A DNA stretch of 64,000 nucleotides from Chitinophagaceae bacterium. Its GTDB lineage: Bacteria > Bacteroidota > Bacteroidia > Chitinophagales > Chitinophagaceae. Where the stretch lies: positions 496,001 through 560,000 of the forward strand of contig JADKKA010000019.1 in the NCBI GenBank assembly GCA_016720745.1, read 5' to 3'. Numbering within the stretch: the stretch's first letter is position 1; every line of letters begins with the position of its first letter. The translations under genes were made by a program, and so were the position numbers. The notes under the pieces were generated by a model. It saw only the letters and a list, made by a program, of their open reading frames with translations, did no database searches and was not told the DNA's origin. Shown piece by piece: positions 15,320 through 24,097 of the stretch.

Positions 15320-15781
15320 TTACGAAAGCAGCATTTCTACATGCTCAATGCCATCTTCCAGGTAGATTTCACTGGTCTGCAAAAATCCCAGTGACTGGTA
15401 AAATTGTAACAGGTATAATTGCGCACCGATGCGAACCGGTTGCTTACCATATAATGTGCGGATATGTTCAATGGAACGTTTCATCAGTTCTCTTCCTAAT
15501 CCTGTTTTTCGTGCAAAGGGTGAAGTTACCACACGACCTATCGAAGGTTCTTCATAAGCAAGTCCGGGTGGGAGTAATCTTGTATAAGCAAGTAACACCG
15601 GCTGCTCCTCCTTTGAAGCGGGAACAGACCAGCACATCAGATGATAGGAAGCCTGATCCCTGTTATCCAGATCAGGATACACACAGTTTTGCTCAACTGC
15701 AAATACAATGTTCCGGAGTTGCAGGATCGCATAGAGCTCATGCGGATCCAGGTCTTCAAATTTTTTAAGCATCCACTCCAT
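15320..15781 (-). CDS. elaA: GNAT acetyltransferase, ElaA family
   Basis: The product has 153 residues. The start is typical of ElaA (LYAILQLRNIVFAVEQNCVYPDLDN…D), and the acetyl-CoA site has IGRVVTSPFARKTGLGRELM. The C-terminal GAQLYLLQFYQSLGF is the usual final helix/strand of the family. The natural substrate of ElaA is not known. The ATG lies one base after the rarA stop codon, so the two are co-translated. Confidence 0.88.
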   Translation of the reverse strand: MEWMLKKFEDLDPHELYAILQLRNIVFAVEQNCVYPDLDNRDQASYHLMCWSVPASKEEQPVLLAYTRLLPPGLAYEEPSIGRVVTSPFARKTGLGRELMKRSIEHIRTLYGKQPVRIGAQLYLLQFYQSLGFLQTSEIYLEDGIEHVEMLLS

Positions 15782-15782
15782 G

Positions 15783-17051
15783 TCAGTAATTGTATTTTTC
15801 CTTCCAAAGCTGGCGAAGATATTTTCTTAATTCCTCTTCCCTTGCATTTTTTCCGGGATCATATATTTTTTTTCCGGCAATGGCATCAGGCAGGTATTCC
15901 TGAGGGGAAAAATTGTTTTCATAATTATGCGAGTAGGCATATTCTTTTCCATAACCCAGGTCCTTCATCAGTTTGGTAGGAGCATTCCTGATATGGAGGG
16001 GTACCGGCAGGTCGCCTGTTTTCTTCACGATCGACATGGCTTCACCGATTGCTGCCACAGCGGCATTGCTCTTGGGTGAAGCGGCGAGGTAAGTGGCACA
16101 TTGGGATAAGATGATGGAAGATTCCGGGAAGCCAATCTTATTCACTGCATCAAAACAGGCATTGGCCATCACCAGGGCCGTGGGGTTGGCGTTGCCAATA
16201 TCTTCGCTGGAGAGGATCACCAGTCTCCTGGCAATGAATTTCACATCTTCCCCGCCTTCTATCATACGCGCCAGCCAGTACACAGCCGCATTGGGGTCGC
16301 TGCCGCGGATGGATTTGATAAAGGCAGAAATGATATCATAATGCTGCTCCCCGCTTTTATCGTACAAGGCAATTCTTTTTTGCGCCACTTTCATCACCAG
16401 TTCATCAGTGATAATGGCGGATCTTTCTCCGGTAATGGCTTCCGCTACCATTTCGAGCAGGTTCAGCAGTTTGCGGCCATCTCCACCTGAAATATTTAAG
16501 AGTGCTTCCGTTTCTTTCAGGCTTATTTTTTTGTCACGCAGGTAAACATCTTTTTGTAAGGCAGACTCCATCAATTGTACCAGGTCTTTTTTATCCAGCG
16601 CTTTCAAAACATATACCTGGCAGCGGCTGAGCAGGGCCGCATTTACTTCAAAAGAGGGGTTTTCAGTGGTGGCGCCAATTAAGGTGATGATTCCTTTTTC
16701 TACTGCACCCAGCAAGGCATCCTGCTGTCCTTTATTAAAGCGGTGTATCTCATCAATAAATAATACAGCCCCGGTTTTTTCCCTGGCCTCTGCAATTACT
16801 TCCCGTACTTCTTTTACACCAGCACTGATGGCACTGAGTTGAAAGAAGGGCACTTTTAAATGACTGGCAATAATATTGGCAAGGGTTGTTTTGCCCGTAC
16901 CGGGTGGCCCCCAGAAAATGATAGAAGGAATCCTTCCGTGTTCAATAGCGGTTCGCAGGATACTACCCCTGCCCACAAGATGCTCCTGGCCGATCATGTC
17001 ATCCAGGGAATGTGGCCTGATCCGCTCGGCCAGCGGAATATGCTGGTTCAT
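15783..17051 (-). CDS. rarA: AAA+ ATPase RarA/MgsA, replication-associated recombination protein A
   Basis: The 422-residue clamp-loader-like ATPase acts at stalled replication forks and interacts with SSB. Walker A is GPPGTGKTT (48-56), Walker B LFIDEIHRFNKGQQDALL (about 97-114), sensor 1 IGATTENPSF and the arginine finger region LLSRCQVY. The C-terminal part has the family blocks GSDPNAAVYWLARM, SSEDIGNANP, LAASPKSNAA, HIRNAPTKLM and GYGKEYAYSHNY. Length is normal. It lies 34 bases after a lipoprotein esterase gene and runs directly into elaA. Confidence 0.95.
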   Translation of the reverse strand: MNQHIPLAERIRPHSLDDMIGQEHLVGRGSILRTAIEHGRIPSIIFWGPPGTGKTTLANIIASHLKVPFFQLSAISAGVKEVREVIAEAREKTGAVLFIDEIHRFNKGQQDALLGAVEKGIITLIGATTENPSFEVNAALLSRCQVYVLKALDKKDLVQLMESALQKDVYLRDKKISLKETEALLNISGGDGRKLLNLLEMVAEAITGERSAIITDELVMKVAQKRIALYDKSGEQHYDIISAFIKSIRGSDPNAAVYWLARMIEGGEDVKFIARRLVILSSEDIGNANPTALVMANACFDAVNKIGFPESSIILSQCATYLAASPKSNAAVAAIGEAMSIVKKTGDLPVPLHIRNAPTKLMKDLGYGKEYAYSHNYENNFSPQEYLPDAIAGKKIYDPGKNAREEELRKYLRQLWKEKYNY

Positions 17052-17085
17052 GCGTCCAAGTTAATAAAAATAGGAAGGTCGCCGA

Positions 17086-17955
17086 TCAGTTTACATGGGT
17101 ACTGAGAAAGGCCATGATCTTATCAAAGGAGTCAATCATGTTGGCCCCGGTCCAGCCATGACTTTCGGTTGGATAAAACACATATTGATTAGGGACAGCC
17201 GAAGCCTGCAACTGATCCCTGAGCATCACCGATTGAGCAGGTGCTACCACAATATCTGCTCCGCCATGGAGGATGATGGTGGGCGGGCTTTGGGCAGTGA
17301 TAAAACTCATGGGACTCGATTGCTGGTAAAGCGTGGCATGGGTGGTGGGATTGCCGCCGGTTACCTGCATCAGCAATAATGGAATAAGGGGGTTTGCAGG
17401 GAAATTATACATATTGGTCAGCTGGGTGGGGCCAAAAAAATCCACCACGGCTTTGATCTTTACGGGAGATGTGTATTTATAAGCCTGCAATAAAGCCAGG
17501 TGTCCGCCGGCACTGGCACCCAGTAAAACCCAGGTATCTGAAATCTTGTATTCATTTCTTTTTGCATAAATGAAGTCCAGGGCCGCTTTCACATCATTTT
17601 CCTGGGTAGGAAAAAAATTGGCCGTGCCGTTGGCCAACCGGTAATTAATATTGAAAATGGCATAACCGGGTATTCTTTTTTTGAGCGTATCCACATAGGT
17701 AGTAAACTCTGATTTATCTCCCTGGGTCCAGCCGCCGCCATGGATCATGATCATGACCTTGGTGGTTGCGGTTGATCGGCCGGCGGGGAGGTAGATATCC
17801 ATCTTCTGTTGAGGATCGGTGCCATAGGCCACATTCAGTTGCGTCACTGCTTCTGTAACGGGGTTGGGGTTATCCGTATCCTTTTGACAGGAAACCAGCA
17901 AAAAAGAAAGGAAAAGTACCGGCAGGAGGTATTTCATTCGGGAAATTTTATTCAA
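17086..17955 (-). CDS. Lipoprotein alpha/beta-hydrolase, esterase of the BD-FAE/HSL-like type
   Basis: The 289-residue product has a lipobox LLVSC with C23, so it is probably anchored in a membrane facing the periplasm. The oxyanion motif HGGGW is at 72-76, the nucleophile S148 lies in LGASAGG, and an Asp (GGADIVV) and a late His (TESHGW) complete the triad. This layout fits small carboxylesterases of the HSL or BD-FAE group. The substrate is unknown; it lies outside the xylan locus, so a role there is not implied. An alternative start is Met7 (MKYLLPVLF). It is followed closely by rarA and may share its transcript. Confidence 0.85.
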   Translation of the reverse strand: MNKISRMKYLLPVLFLSFLLVSCQKDTDNPNPVTEAVTQLNVAYGTDPQQKMDIYLPAGRSTATTKVMIMIHGGGWTQGDKSEFTTYVDTLKKRIPGYAIFNINYRLANGTANFFPTQENDVKAALDFIYAKRNEYKISDTWVLLGASAGGHLALLQAYKYTSPVKIKAVVDFFGPTQLTNMYNFPANPLIPLLLMQVTGGNPTTHATLYQQSSPMSFITAQSPPTIILHGGADIVVAPAQSVMLRDQLQASAVPNQYVFYPTESHGWTGANMIDSFDKIMAFLSTHVN

Positions 17956-18156
17956 AATACAGAAAATATAGGCTTTGATGAACGAAACCCGGACATGGTT
18001 GCAGGAATGTTAAAACCCGTTCCTTCCCGGCCATATACCGGGTGGAGGGTATGGGATCGGCCCATCCCCTGAATTATGTTTACATTGTTATTTGAAAAGG
18101 AGGAAGAATAAAAAAAAGGGAACTGGATAAACAACCTTTTTTGATAAATCCTTTTC

Positions 18157-18164
18157 TATATTTG
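18157..18164 (+). promoter_or_regulatory. Promoter -7 element for the small secreted protein gene
   Basis: TATATTTG matches the Bacteroidota -7 consensus TAnnTTTG exactly and lies 42 bases before the ATG at 18207. A TTTG at the usual 19-20 base spacing is not present; one lies only 13 bases upstream. Confidence 0.4.
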
Positions 18165-18206
18165 GAAATTACAATCTGGACCACTCATCAAATTAAACTC
18201 AGAAAA

Positions 18207-18650
18207 ATGAAAAAACACATCCTTCTCCTGGCCATCCTGTTGTCTGCCGGCATCGGATTTTCTGCCAACGCTCAGGGCGCAAAACCAAAATTGAAAAAAG
18301 AAACTATTGATTCGAAACCCGTCACAGCACCTGATCCCAAGGCTGAGGGTTTACAGCGTCCGGTGAATGATAAAACCAAGCCTGCACCTCCGAGTACTTC
18401 AAGGGGTGATGTATATGGTACCGACTACAGTGATGTGGTGGTTGATAACTGGACTGGTTATTACATCGACATCTATGTAAATGGTAATTACAGGGGTACG
18501 GTTTCTCCTTATGACAAAAGAGTAACCTGGGCTATTCCCGGAACCAATACACTTTATGCCAAGGCTGTTTTCAATGATGGCAGTTACCTGTACTGGGGAC
18601 CTAAAGTCACTGCTACCGGTTATTCCTATACCTGGAAACTGAATCCTTAA
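18207..18650 (+). CDS. Small secreted protein of unknown function
   Basis: The product has 147 residues from ATG 18207, which starts a classical signal peptide (KKHILLLAILLSAGIGFSANAQ). A frame upstream adds 22 codons before this signal and is unlikely to be translated. The mature protein has a K/P-rich disordered stretch (about 24-70). A compact beta domain follows: YSDVVVDNWTGYYIDIYVNGNYRG, VTWAIPGTNTLYAKAVF and YLYWGPKVTATGYSYTWKL, which looks like a small beta-sandwich with aromatic repeats. No family is recognised. It ends before a terminator and stands just upstream of the caspase-like gene, so the two might work together, but nothing in the sequence proves it. Confidence 0.8.
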   Translation: MKKHILLLAILLSAGIGFSANAQGAKPKLKKETIDSKPVTAPDPKAEGLQRPVNDKTKPAPPSTSRGDVYGTDYSDVVVDNWTGYYIDIYVNGNYRGTVSPYDKRVTWAIPGTNTLYAKAVFNDGSYLYWGPKVTATGYSYTWKLNP

Positions 18651-18668
18651 TTGCTTTAAATCATACTG

Positions 18669-18704
18669 AAAAGGTTGTTTCCAGCAACGGAAGCAACCTT
18701 TTTT
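18669..18704 (+). terminator. Intrinsic terminator after the small secreted gene
   Basis: AAGGTTGTTTCC pairs with GGAAGCAACCTT (one G-U pair) around a six-base loop and is followed by TTTTCC. The next gene starts only 19 bases later, at 18723. Confidence 0.75.
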
Positions 18705-18722
18705 CCTTCATAGCCAGATCAA

Positions 18723-21194
18723 TTGTTAAGAATCGTCACCATATTATTGCTATTGTCTTGCTTCTTGCAGAAAGCGCAGGCCCAACCCGACGAAAGGGGA
18801 GGAGTGACCCGAGCCGATACGGTGATCACCGGAGGTAAAACTTTTGCCATCATCATCGGGATCAGCGATTACAAACTGGTGCCCGACCTGCAGTATGCCC
18901 ATAAAGATGCACAGGCTTTTGAAGATTTCCTGCTCAGTGATGCCGGAGGAAAAGTGCCAAGGGCGAATGTTGAAACCTTTCTGAATGAGCAGGCGGTACG
19001 CAGTAATGTCGGGGATGCGATTTCAGTTATTGCCCGCAAGGCAAAACCCGGCGACCGGGTCTGGTTCTTTTTTGCCGGTCACGGTGATATGGAAGATCTG
19101 ACACAGATCGAAAATGGTTTATTGTTATTGCATAATAGTCCAAACGGAAATTATTTCGGGATGAATGATGATGTGCTTGAAATCCTGGACCTGAAAAGAT
19201 ATTTATCACCCCTTGCCCAAAAGGGGATTGAAATGATTTTTATTGTTGATGCCTGTCACTCCGGTAATCTCAATGGTGGTGTACAAGGGGTACAGCAAAC
19301 TGCATCTGCCCTGGCATCTTCCTGGGGCAGGGAATATAAAATTTTATCCTGCCAGCCCAACCAGTTATCCCTGGAAAGTGCCGAATGGGGCGGGGGGCGT
19401 GGATTGTTTTCCATTCAAATGGAAGAAGGGATCAAGGGACTGGCCGATACCGATAATGATGGAAAAATTACCATGTTTGAACTCCAGAGTTATATCCAGG
19501 CCAATGTGGCAAAATTCAGTGAGTTCAAACAGATACCGCTGATTACGGGTGACCTGAGCAAATCATTTTTTAAAGTGAATCCCGGCATTCTGGCTACACT
19601 GAAAAAAGAAAAGGCCCTGAATTATCCTCTGCTCGCTAAAGCTAATACAAAGGGTATCGAGGATAAGTTTGTGGATTCACTTTCTCCGGAAGGGAAAAAA
19701 ATATGGTTCTCCTATAAAGAGAATATAAGTAAGATGAAGCTTATCTGGCCCAGGGATACCAATGCGCTCAGAGATTATCGCTTATTTGCCAAACGTTTTC
19801 CGGATAATCAGTTAGTATCCATCATGCGGCGTAACCTGGCATCGGCGCTGAACAGCAGGTTCGACAGTATCGTATCACCCTTATTGCGTGGCGAAACCAG
19901 TTATTCCACCAGGGATGTCTGCTATTATGCCGCTGTTGAACTGGACAGTTGCATGAGTCTGCTGGGAGAACAGCATTATATGTTCCAGAATCTCAAAGCC
20001 CGGAAACTGTATATGAATGCTATGTCCGACACCTGGGCCCTGGGAGAAAATGAATACAATTATACCTGGCGGCCCACAGTAGAGCGGGCAACAAAACTAC
20101 TCGAAGAATCAGCTGCCCTGGAACCCAATGCATCCTACACATTACAGGCACTTGGTTTACATTATTATTATCTGTATGAATACGAAAAAGCCAATACCGC
20201 TTTCTCCAAATACCTGGAACTAAGACCCTATGATATTTTTGCAAAGCAATCGCTGGGAGGCATGTACCTGAAACTGAAACAGTATGAAAAAGCAGAAGCC
20301 ATCTTCCTGTCACTGATGGAGAAATTCCCGCAATACAGTTTCAATTACAAGGCGCAATTGTTTGATATCTATCTAAAATGGGAAAAGAACGGGAAAGTGC
20401 TGGAAATGGTAAACAGCATGCTGGCTACACCTGCGGAAAAACCTTATGGGTTATTTTATAAAGGGCTCTACTTTGCCCGTCAGAATAATCAGGATAGTAC
20501 CGTTTACTATTACAGGGAAGCGGAGAAAACACTGGGTGGGCAAAACATTCTTTGTGTGAATAATATCGGGCATACTTATTTTGTACATAACCAGATTGAT
20601 TCAGCCCGCAAGTATTTTGAAAAAGTACTTGAGATTGATAGCACTTATACTTTCGGTCACTTCAATATGGGTGTCATTGAAGAAATAGAAGGCAACAGCC
20701 AGGCTGCCATTTTCAGTTTCCTGAAAGCCATTCAAAATGCACCGGGTACGGTGGAAGGCTATGTGACCAACCTGCCGCTTTACTTTGGTAAAAAATTTGA
20801 TACATCAGATAAAACTGCCAGCGAAGATTTTAAGAAGCAGATGTTTACTTACAATATGCAGTACCTGTCCTATCTCTCCATATTATATGTATATATCCGG
20901 GTGCCCGGATTGATTGACAGTTCAAGACAGGTGAATTATCTGTTTGATCAGATGGCCCAGTACAAACAGCATGATATGCTGACCTGGTACCATAAAGCCT
21001 GTTATTATTCCATGAAGAAGGATAAGAAACTGGCACTGGCCAGTTTGTTACAGGCACTTGATCTCGGCTTCGGCAGTTTATACCAGATCAAATACGATCA
21101 TGATCTTGATTTTATCCGGGATACTCCTGAGTTTGCCGTTATTCTGAAAAAATATTTCCCTGATCAACCGGCAGCCGGCATCAAAAGCCAATAG
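18723..21194 (+). CDS. Secreted caspase-like (peptidase C14) protein with EF-hand and TPR repeats
   Basis: The 823-residue product starts with TTG (18723), the only start that includes its signal peptide (RIVTILLLLSCFLQKAQAQ). Residues about 38-290 form a caspase-hemoglobinase fold: FAIIIGISDYKLVPDL, catalytic H120 in FFFAGHGD and C178 in VDACHSG. A calcium-binding loop DTDNDGKITMFE (242-253) resembles an EF-hand. From about residue 440 there are TPR-like repeats (YTLQALGLHYYYLYEYEKANTA…, FKQ repeats) to the end. Such proteins are metacaspase-like Arg/Lys- or Asp-type proteases; targets are unknown. The site of action should be the periplasm or outside. It overlaps the convergent SDR gene by 14 bases. 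Confidence 0.88.
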   Translation: MLRIVTILLLLSCFLQKAQAQPDERGGVTRADTVITGGKTFAIIIGISDYKLVPDLQYAHKDAQAFEDFLLSDAGGKVPRANVETFLNEQAVRSNVGDAISVIARKAKPGDRVWFFFAGHGDMEDLTQIENGLLLLHNSPNGNYFGMNDDVLEILDLKRYLSPLAQKGIEMIFIVDACHSGNLNGGVQGVQQTASALASSWGREYKILSCQPNQLSLESAEWGGGRGLFSIQMEEGIKGLADTDNDGKITMFELQSYIQANVAKFSEFKQIPLITGDLSKSFFKVNPGILATLKKEKALNYPLLAKANTKGIEDKFVDSLSPEGKKIWFSYKENISKMKLIWPRDTNALRDYRLFAKRFPDNQLVSIMRRNLASALNSRFDSIVSPLLRGETSYSTRDVCYYAAVELDSCMSLLGEQHYMFQNLKARKLYMNAMSDTWALGENEYNYTWRPTVERATKLLEESAALEPNASYTLQALGLHYYYLYEYEKANTAFSKYLELRPYDIFAKQSLGGMYLKLKQYEKAEAIFLSLMEKFPQYSFNYKAQLFDIYLKWEKNGKVLEMVNSMLATPAEKPYGLFYKGLYFARQNNQDSTVYYYREAEKTLGGQNILCVNNIGHTYFVHNQIDSARKYFEKVLEIDSTYTFGHFNMGVIEEIEGNSQAAIFSFLKAIQNAPGTVEGYVTNLPLYFGKKFDTSDKTASEDFKKQMFTYNMQYLSYLSILYVYIRVPGLIDSSRQVNYLFDQMAQYKQHDMLTWYHKACYYSMKKDKKLALASLLQALDLGFGSLYQIKYDHDLDFIRDTPEFAVILKKYFPDQPAAGIKSQ

Positions 21195-21927
21195 AATTGC
21201 CGCCATCAACGGGTAATACCACTCCTGTTACATATTTCGCTCCATCACTGGCCAGGTATAAAGCGGCCTGTCCGATATCTTCGGGTTGACCCATATGTCC
21301 CATCGGCGTTCTTCCAAATACTTTTGCTTTTCTTTCCGGATCACTGTCCAGTGCCTTCGCCGTCATGTCTGAATAAATAAAACCAGGCGCAATGGCATTG
21401 ACGCGGATGCCGTTGGGGGAAAGTTCTACCGCCATTGCTCGGGTTAATCCGTCAATAGCCGTTTTGCTGGCACTATAGGCAATCACTTTGGGAAGTCCGT
21501 ATTGCGCCGCCATACTGCTGATATTAATGATACAGCCACTGTTTCTTTTCAGCATATCTTTTACCACTTCCCGGCTCATGGTGAACACTGCACATAAATT
21601 GGTGCTGATGATGCGCTGAAATTCTTCATCCGTTACCTCCGTGAATGCCTTTTTCTGATTGATGCCGGCATTATTGACCAGGATATCTATCTGACCAAAA
21701 TCCTGCACCAGTCCGTTTACAAATTCAGGAATCGATCCGAGATTAGTGACATCACAGGTGCGGGCATGACAATCACTACCCAATGCTTCTTTTGCTTTGT
21801 TTAATTTGTCCATATCCCTGCCCACAATGATAGTAGTGATACCGTGTTGTACAAATTGCTGTGCAATGGCAAATCCCAGTCCGGAACCTCCTCCGGTAAC
21901 AAGGGCGATTTTTTTAGTTGACATCAT
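21181..21927 (-). CDS. Short-chain dehydrogenase/reductase, possibly the fructuronate/mannonate reductase
   Basis: The 248-residue classical SDR has the NAD(P) loop TGGGSGLG, NNAG motif (LVNNAGINQ), catalytic Ser in INISSMAAQ and YSASK. It lacks a signal peptide, so it acts in the cytoplasm. Relatives include gluconate 5-dehydrogenase and KduD-like enzymes. The gene follows the GH67 alpha-glucuronidase after 8 bases and shares its LacI control. uxuA lies in the opposite arm. The inference is that it reduces fructuronate to mannonate, replacing a UxuB-type enzyme; this substrate is not proven by the sequence. An alternative start is the second Met. Its 3' end overlaps the caspase-like gene by 14 bases. 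Confidence 0.85.
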   Translation of the reverse strand: MMSTKKIALVTGGGSGLGFAIAQQFVQHGITTIIVGRDMDKLNKAKEALGSDCHARTCDVTNLGSIPEFVNGLVQDFGQIDILVNNAGINQKKAFTEVTDEEFQRIISTNLCAVFTMSREVVKDMLKRNSGCIINISSMAAQYGLPKVIAYSASKTAIDGLTRAMAVELSPNGIRVNAIAPGFIYSDMTAKALDSDPERKAKVFGRTPMGHMGQPEDIGQAALYLASDGAKYVTGVVLPVDGGNSIGF

Positions 21928-21935
21928 TTCTTGTT

Positions 21936-24092
21936 TTAATTCCCCGGTGCATAGGGGAAGCGTAATTTTTTATAATAGTCTAATGTCTGGTCGGGTTGCT
22001 CCAGTCCTGCCGGGATGGGTTGTCCGCTGAAGGTTTGAAAATACAATAAACAGGCATTCCTCCACCATTTGGCTTCTGCAAATTGAATATGCAGCAGCAT
22101 ATCCACTTCTTTAAATCGTTGGGCATCTACTTTCTTTTGCTGCTGGCCCCATTCGCGGATCATCCATTGCACACTGTCTGCTGCATTGTAATAACGGTGA
22201 CAAAGTTCATTCCATAAAGTCCTTCCGGATGATACCGTATGATTCCAGGATACATGGTGAAACCAGAGCAGGTATTTCTCATCACAGGTATTTAAATGCT
22301 CCCAGGCTTTTCTGGCTTCCGGCTGGTACTGACTGATGGCATTACTGCCGCTGGCTGTTCGGTTGAATCCGATACCCATACTGTCTGCCTTATGATAGTA
22401 AACAGGATTCCATTCGGGGCGGTTGAGATTGCTGACCCAGGGAGCCGGGCCATAATGATGGCCGGTACCCATGATATGATGGAGCCCGAGCGGGTTCATA
22501 TAATTCACCATGATCTCCCGGCTGCGGAGCATCATGTTCTTCGTTGTTTGTATAAATGACGGATCAGCGTTATAACTCATCCGCAACCATTCTTCTGCAA
22601 TCTGATCACTGCTGAGCGAATGATCCCAGGCCAGTCTGCCCAATGCATACCAGTTCGCCTGTGCAAAAGGATGACCGCACCAGTTGATATCATTGCCAAT
22701 ATTGGAAACACCGGCCATTCCGTTCAGCGAATGTTGGTCCAGGCTGCCGTCAATCACTTTGGCTACAGTGCTTCCTTTGCCTTTACTGTAGGTATCTGCA
22801 TCCAGTACTTCTTTGAAAAGCGGGGCGAGGAAGACTAATTGAGTCGCCTGTCCCAGGTATTCCTGTGTGACCTGGAATTCCATCATCAATGGTGTACGGG
22901 GCATGGCACCAAATAGCGGGTGAAAGGGTTCACGCGGCATAAAATCAATGGCACCGTTTTTCACCTGAACCATTACATTATTGCGGAACTGTCCGTCGAG
23001 TGGTACAAAATCATCATAAGCCTGTTTGTGTCGGTCCACCGGATTTTCAGCAGCATATACAAAGGCCCTCCAGATAATAATTCCTTTATGAGATTGTACG
23101 GCATCGGCCAGCATATTGGCACCATCGGCATGCGTACGTTTATAATCCTGCGGTCCGGGTTGTCCTTCACTGTTGGCTTTGACAAGGAAGCCGCCGAAGT
23201 CGGGAATCAGGGAATAGATTTCATTGGCTTTTTGTTTCCACCATTCTTTTACAGCAGGATCCAACGGGTCGGCTGTTTTCAATCCGCCCATTTCAATCGG
23301 AGCGCTGAAGCGGGCGGTGAGAAAAACTTTGATGCCATAAGAACGAAACACATCGGCCAGGGCTTTTACTTTTAAAAGATAAGGAGCCGATAAAACAGTG
23401 GCATTGGCATTCACATTGGTCAGTACGGTTCCGTTAATGCCGATGGAAGCATTGGCTCTGGCATAATCAATATAACGCTGGTCGATATAACCGGGTAAGG
23501 TATGCCAGTTCCAGAGGGAGAGACCGGCATAACCTCTTTCTACAGAACGGTTGAGATTGTCCCAGTGATTCAGTAGTCTTAATTGTAGTTTGGGTACAGA
23601 GAGTAGATTCAGTTGTCGGATAGTCTGCTGATTTTGCATCATCCGGAGCAGGTGGAAAACAGCATACAGAGATCCCTGATCTGATTGAGAAAGAATGGAG
23701 AGAACAGGTTGCTGTTTTTTATTTTTTCCTTCGTAGAGGTAGAAGCCTTCTGCACTGGTTTCTTTTTGGCGCTTATTGATCTGTTGGGTGATGCTGGCAG
23801 CATATCCCGCATCGGTATTAATATAGAGGCCTGTGTTGCCTGTCAGCCTTGCATCGGAATAAAAAACAGGTTGTATACCAAGAAGAGCCGGAATCGCAAT
23901 CGACAATTCATTTTTAATGGCATTGGCGGATTTGTTATCAGCGTGGATAAAAATTCGCTGGAAGTAAGGCCGATAAGTTTGTTGTATGGAACTTGGCAGT
24001 GGCCGGTAACGAAGCCAGAGTTCATAGCCGTTTTCTGCAAATGCAAGGAAGCTATTAACCAGCAGCAGCATTGCCAGGAACAATTTCTTCAT
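21936..24092 (-). CDS. GH67 alpha-glucuronidase
   Basis: The 718-residue enzyme removes (4-O-methyl)glucuronic acid from the non-reducing terminal xylose of xylo-oligomers. A signal peptide (KKLFLAMLLLVNSFLAFA) places it in the periplasm. The family blocks are clear: E309 in KANSEGQPGP (proposed acid), then D366 in PLDGQF and E388 in IDFMPREP (the pair acting on water). GH67 C-terminal motifs such as LGLHHIMGTGHHYGP and WFHHVSWNH are also present. Length is normal for the family. It lies six bases after lacI and before the SDR, so the three form one operon. It complements the GH115 enzyme at 40.3 kb, which can act on internal substituents. Confidence 0.95.
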   Translation of the reverse strand: MKKLFLAMLLLVNSFLAFAENGYELWLRYRPLPSSIQQTYRPYFQRIFIHADNKSANAIKNELSIAIPALLGIQPVFYSDARLTGNTGLYINTDAGYAASITQQINKRQKETSAEGFYLYEGKNKKQQPVLSILSQSDQGSLYAVFHLLRMMQNQQTIRQLNLLSVPKLQLRLLNHWDNLNRSVERGYAGLSLWNWHTLPGYIDQRYIDYARANASIGINGTVLTNVNANATVLSAPYLLKVKALADVFRSYGIKVFLTARFSAPIEMGGLKTADPLDPAVKEWWKQKANEIYSLIPDFGGFLVKANSEGQPGPQDYKRTHADGANMLADAVQSHKGIIIWRAFVYAAENPVDRHKQAYDDFVPLDGQFRNNVMVQVKNGAIDFMPREPFHPLFGAMPRTPLMMEFQVTQEYLGQATQLVFLAPLFKEVLDADTYSKGKGSTVAKVIDGSLDQHSLNGMAGVSNIGNDINWCGHPFAQANWYALGRLAWDHSLSSDQIAEEWLRMSYNADPSFIQTTKNMMLRSREIMVNYMNPLGLHHIMGTGHHYGPAPWVSNLNRPEWNPVYYHKADSMGIGFNRTASGSNAISQYQPEARKAWEHLNTCDEKYLLWFHHVSWNHTVSSGRTLWNELCHRYYNAADSVQWMIREWGQQQKKVDAQRFKEVDMLLHIQFAEAKWWRNACLLYFQTFSGQPIPAGLEQPDQTLDYYKKLRFPYAPGN

Positions 24093-24097
24093 AGACT

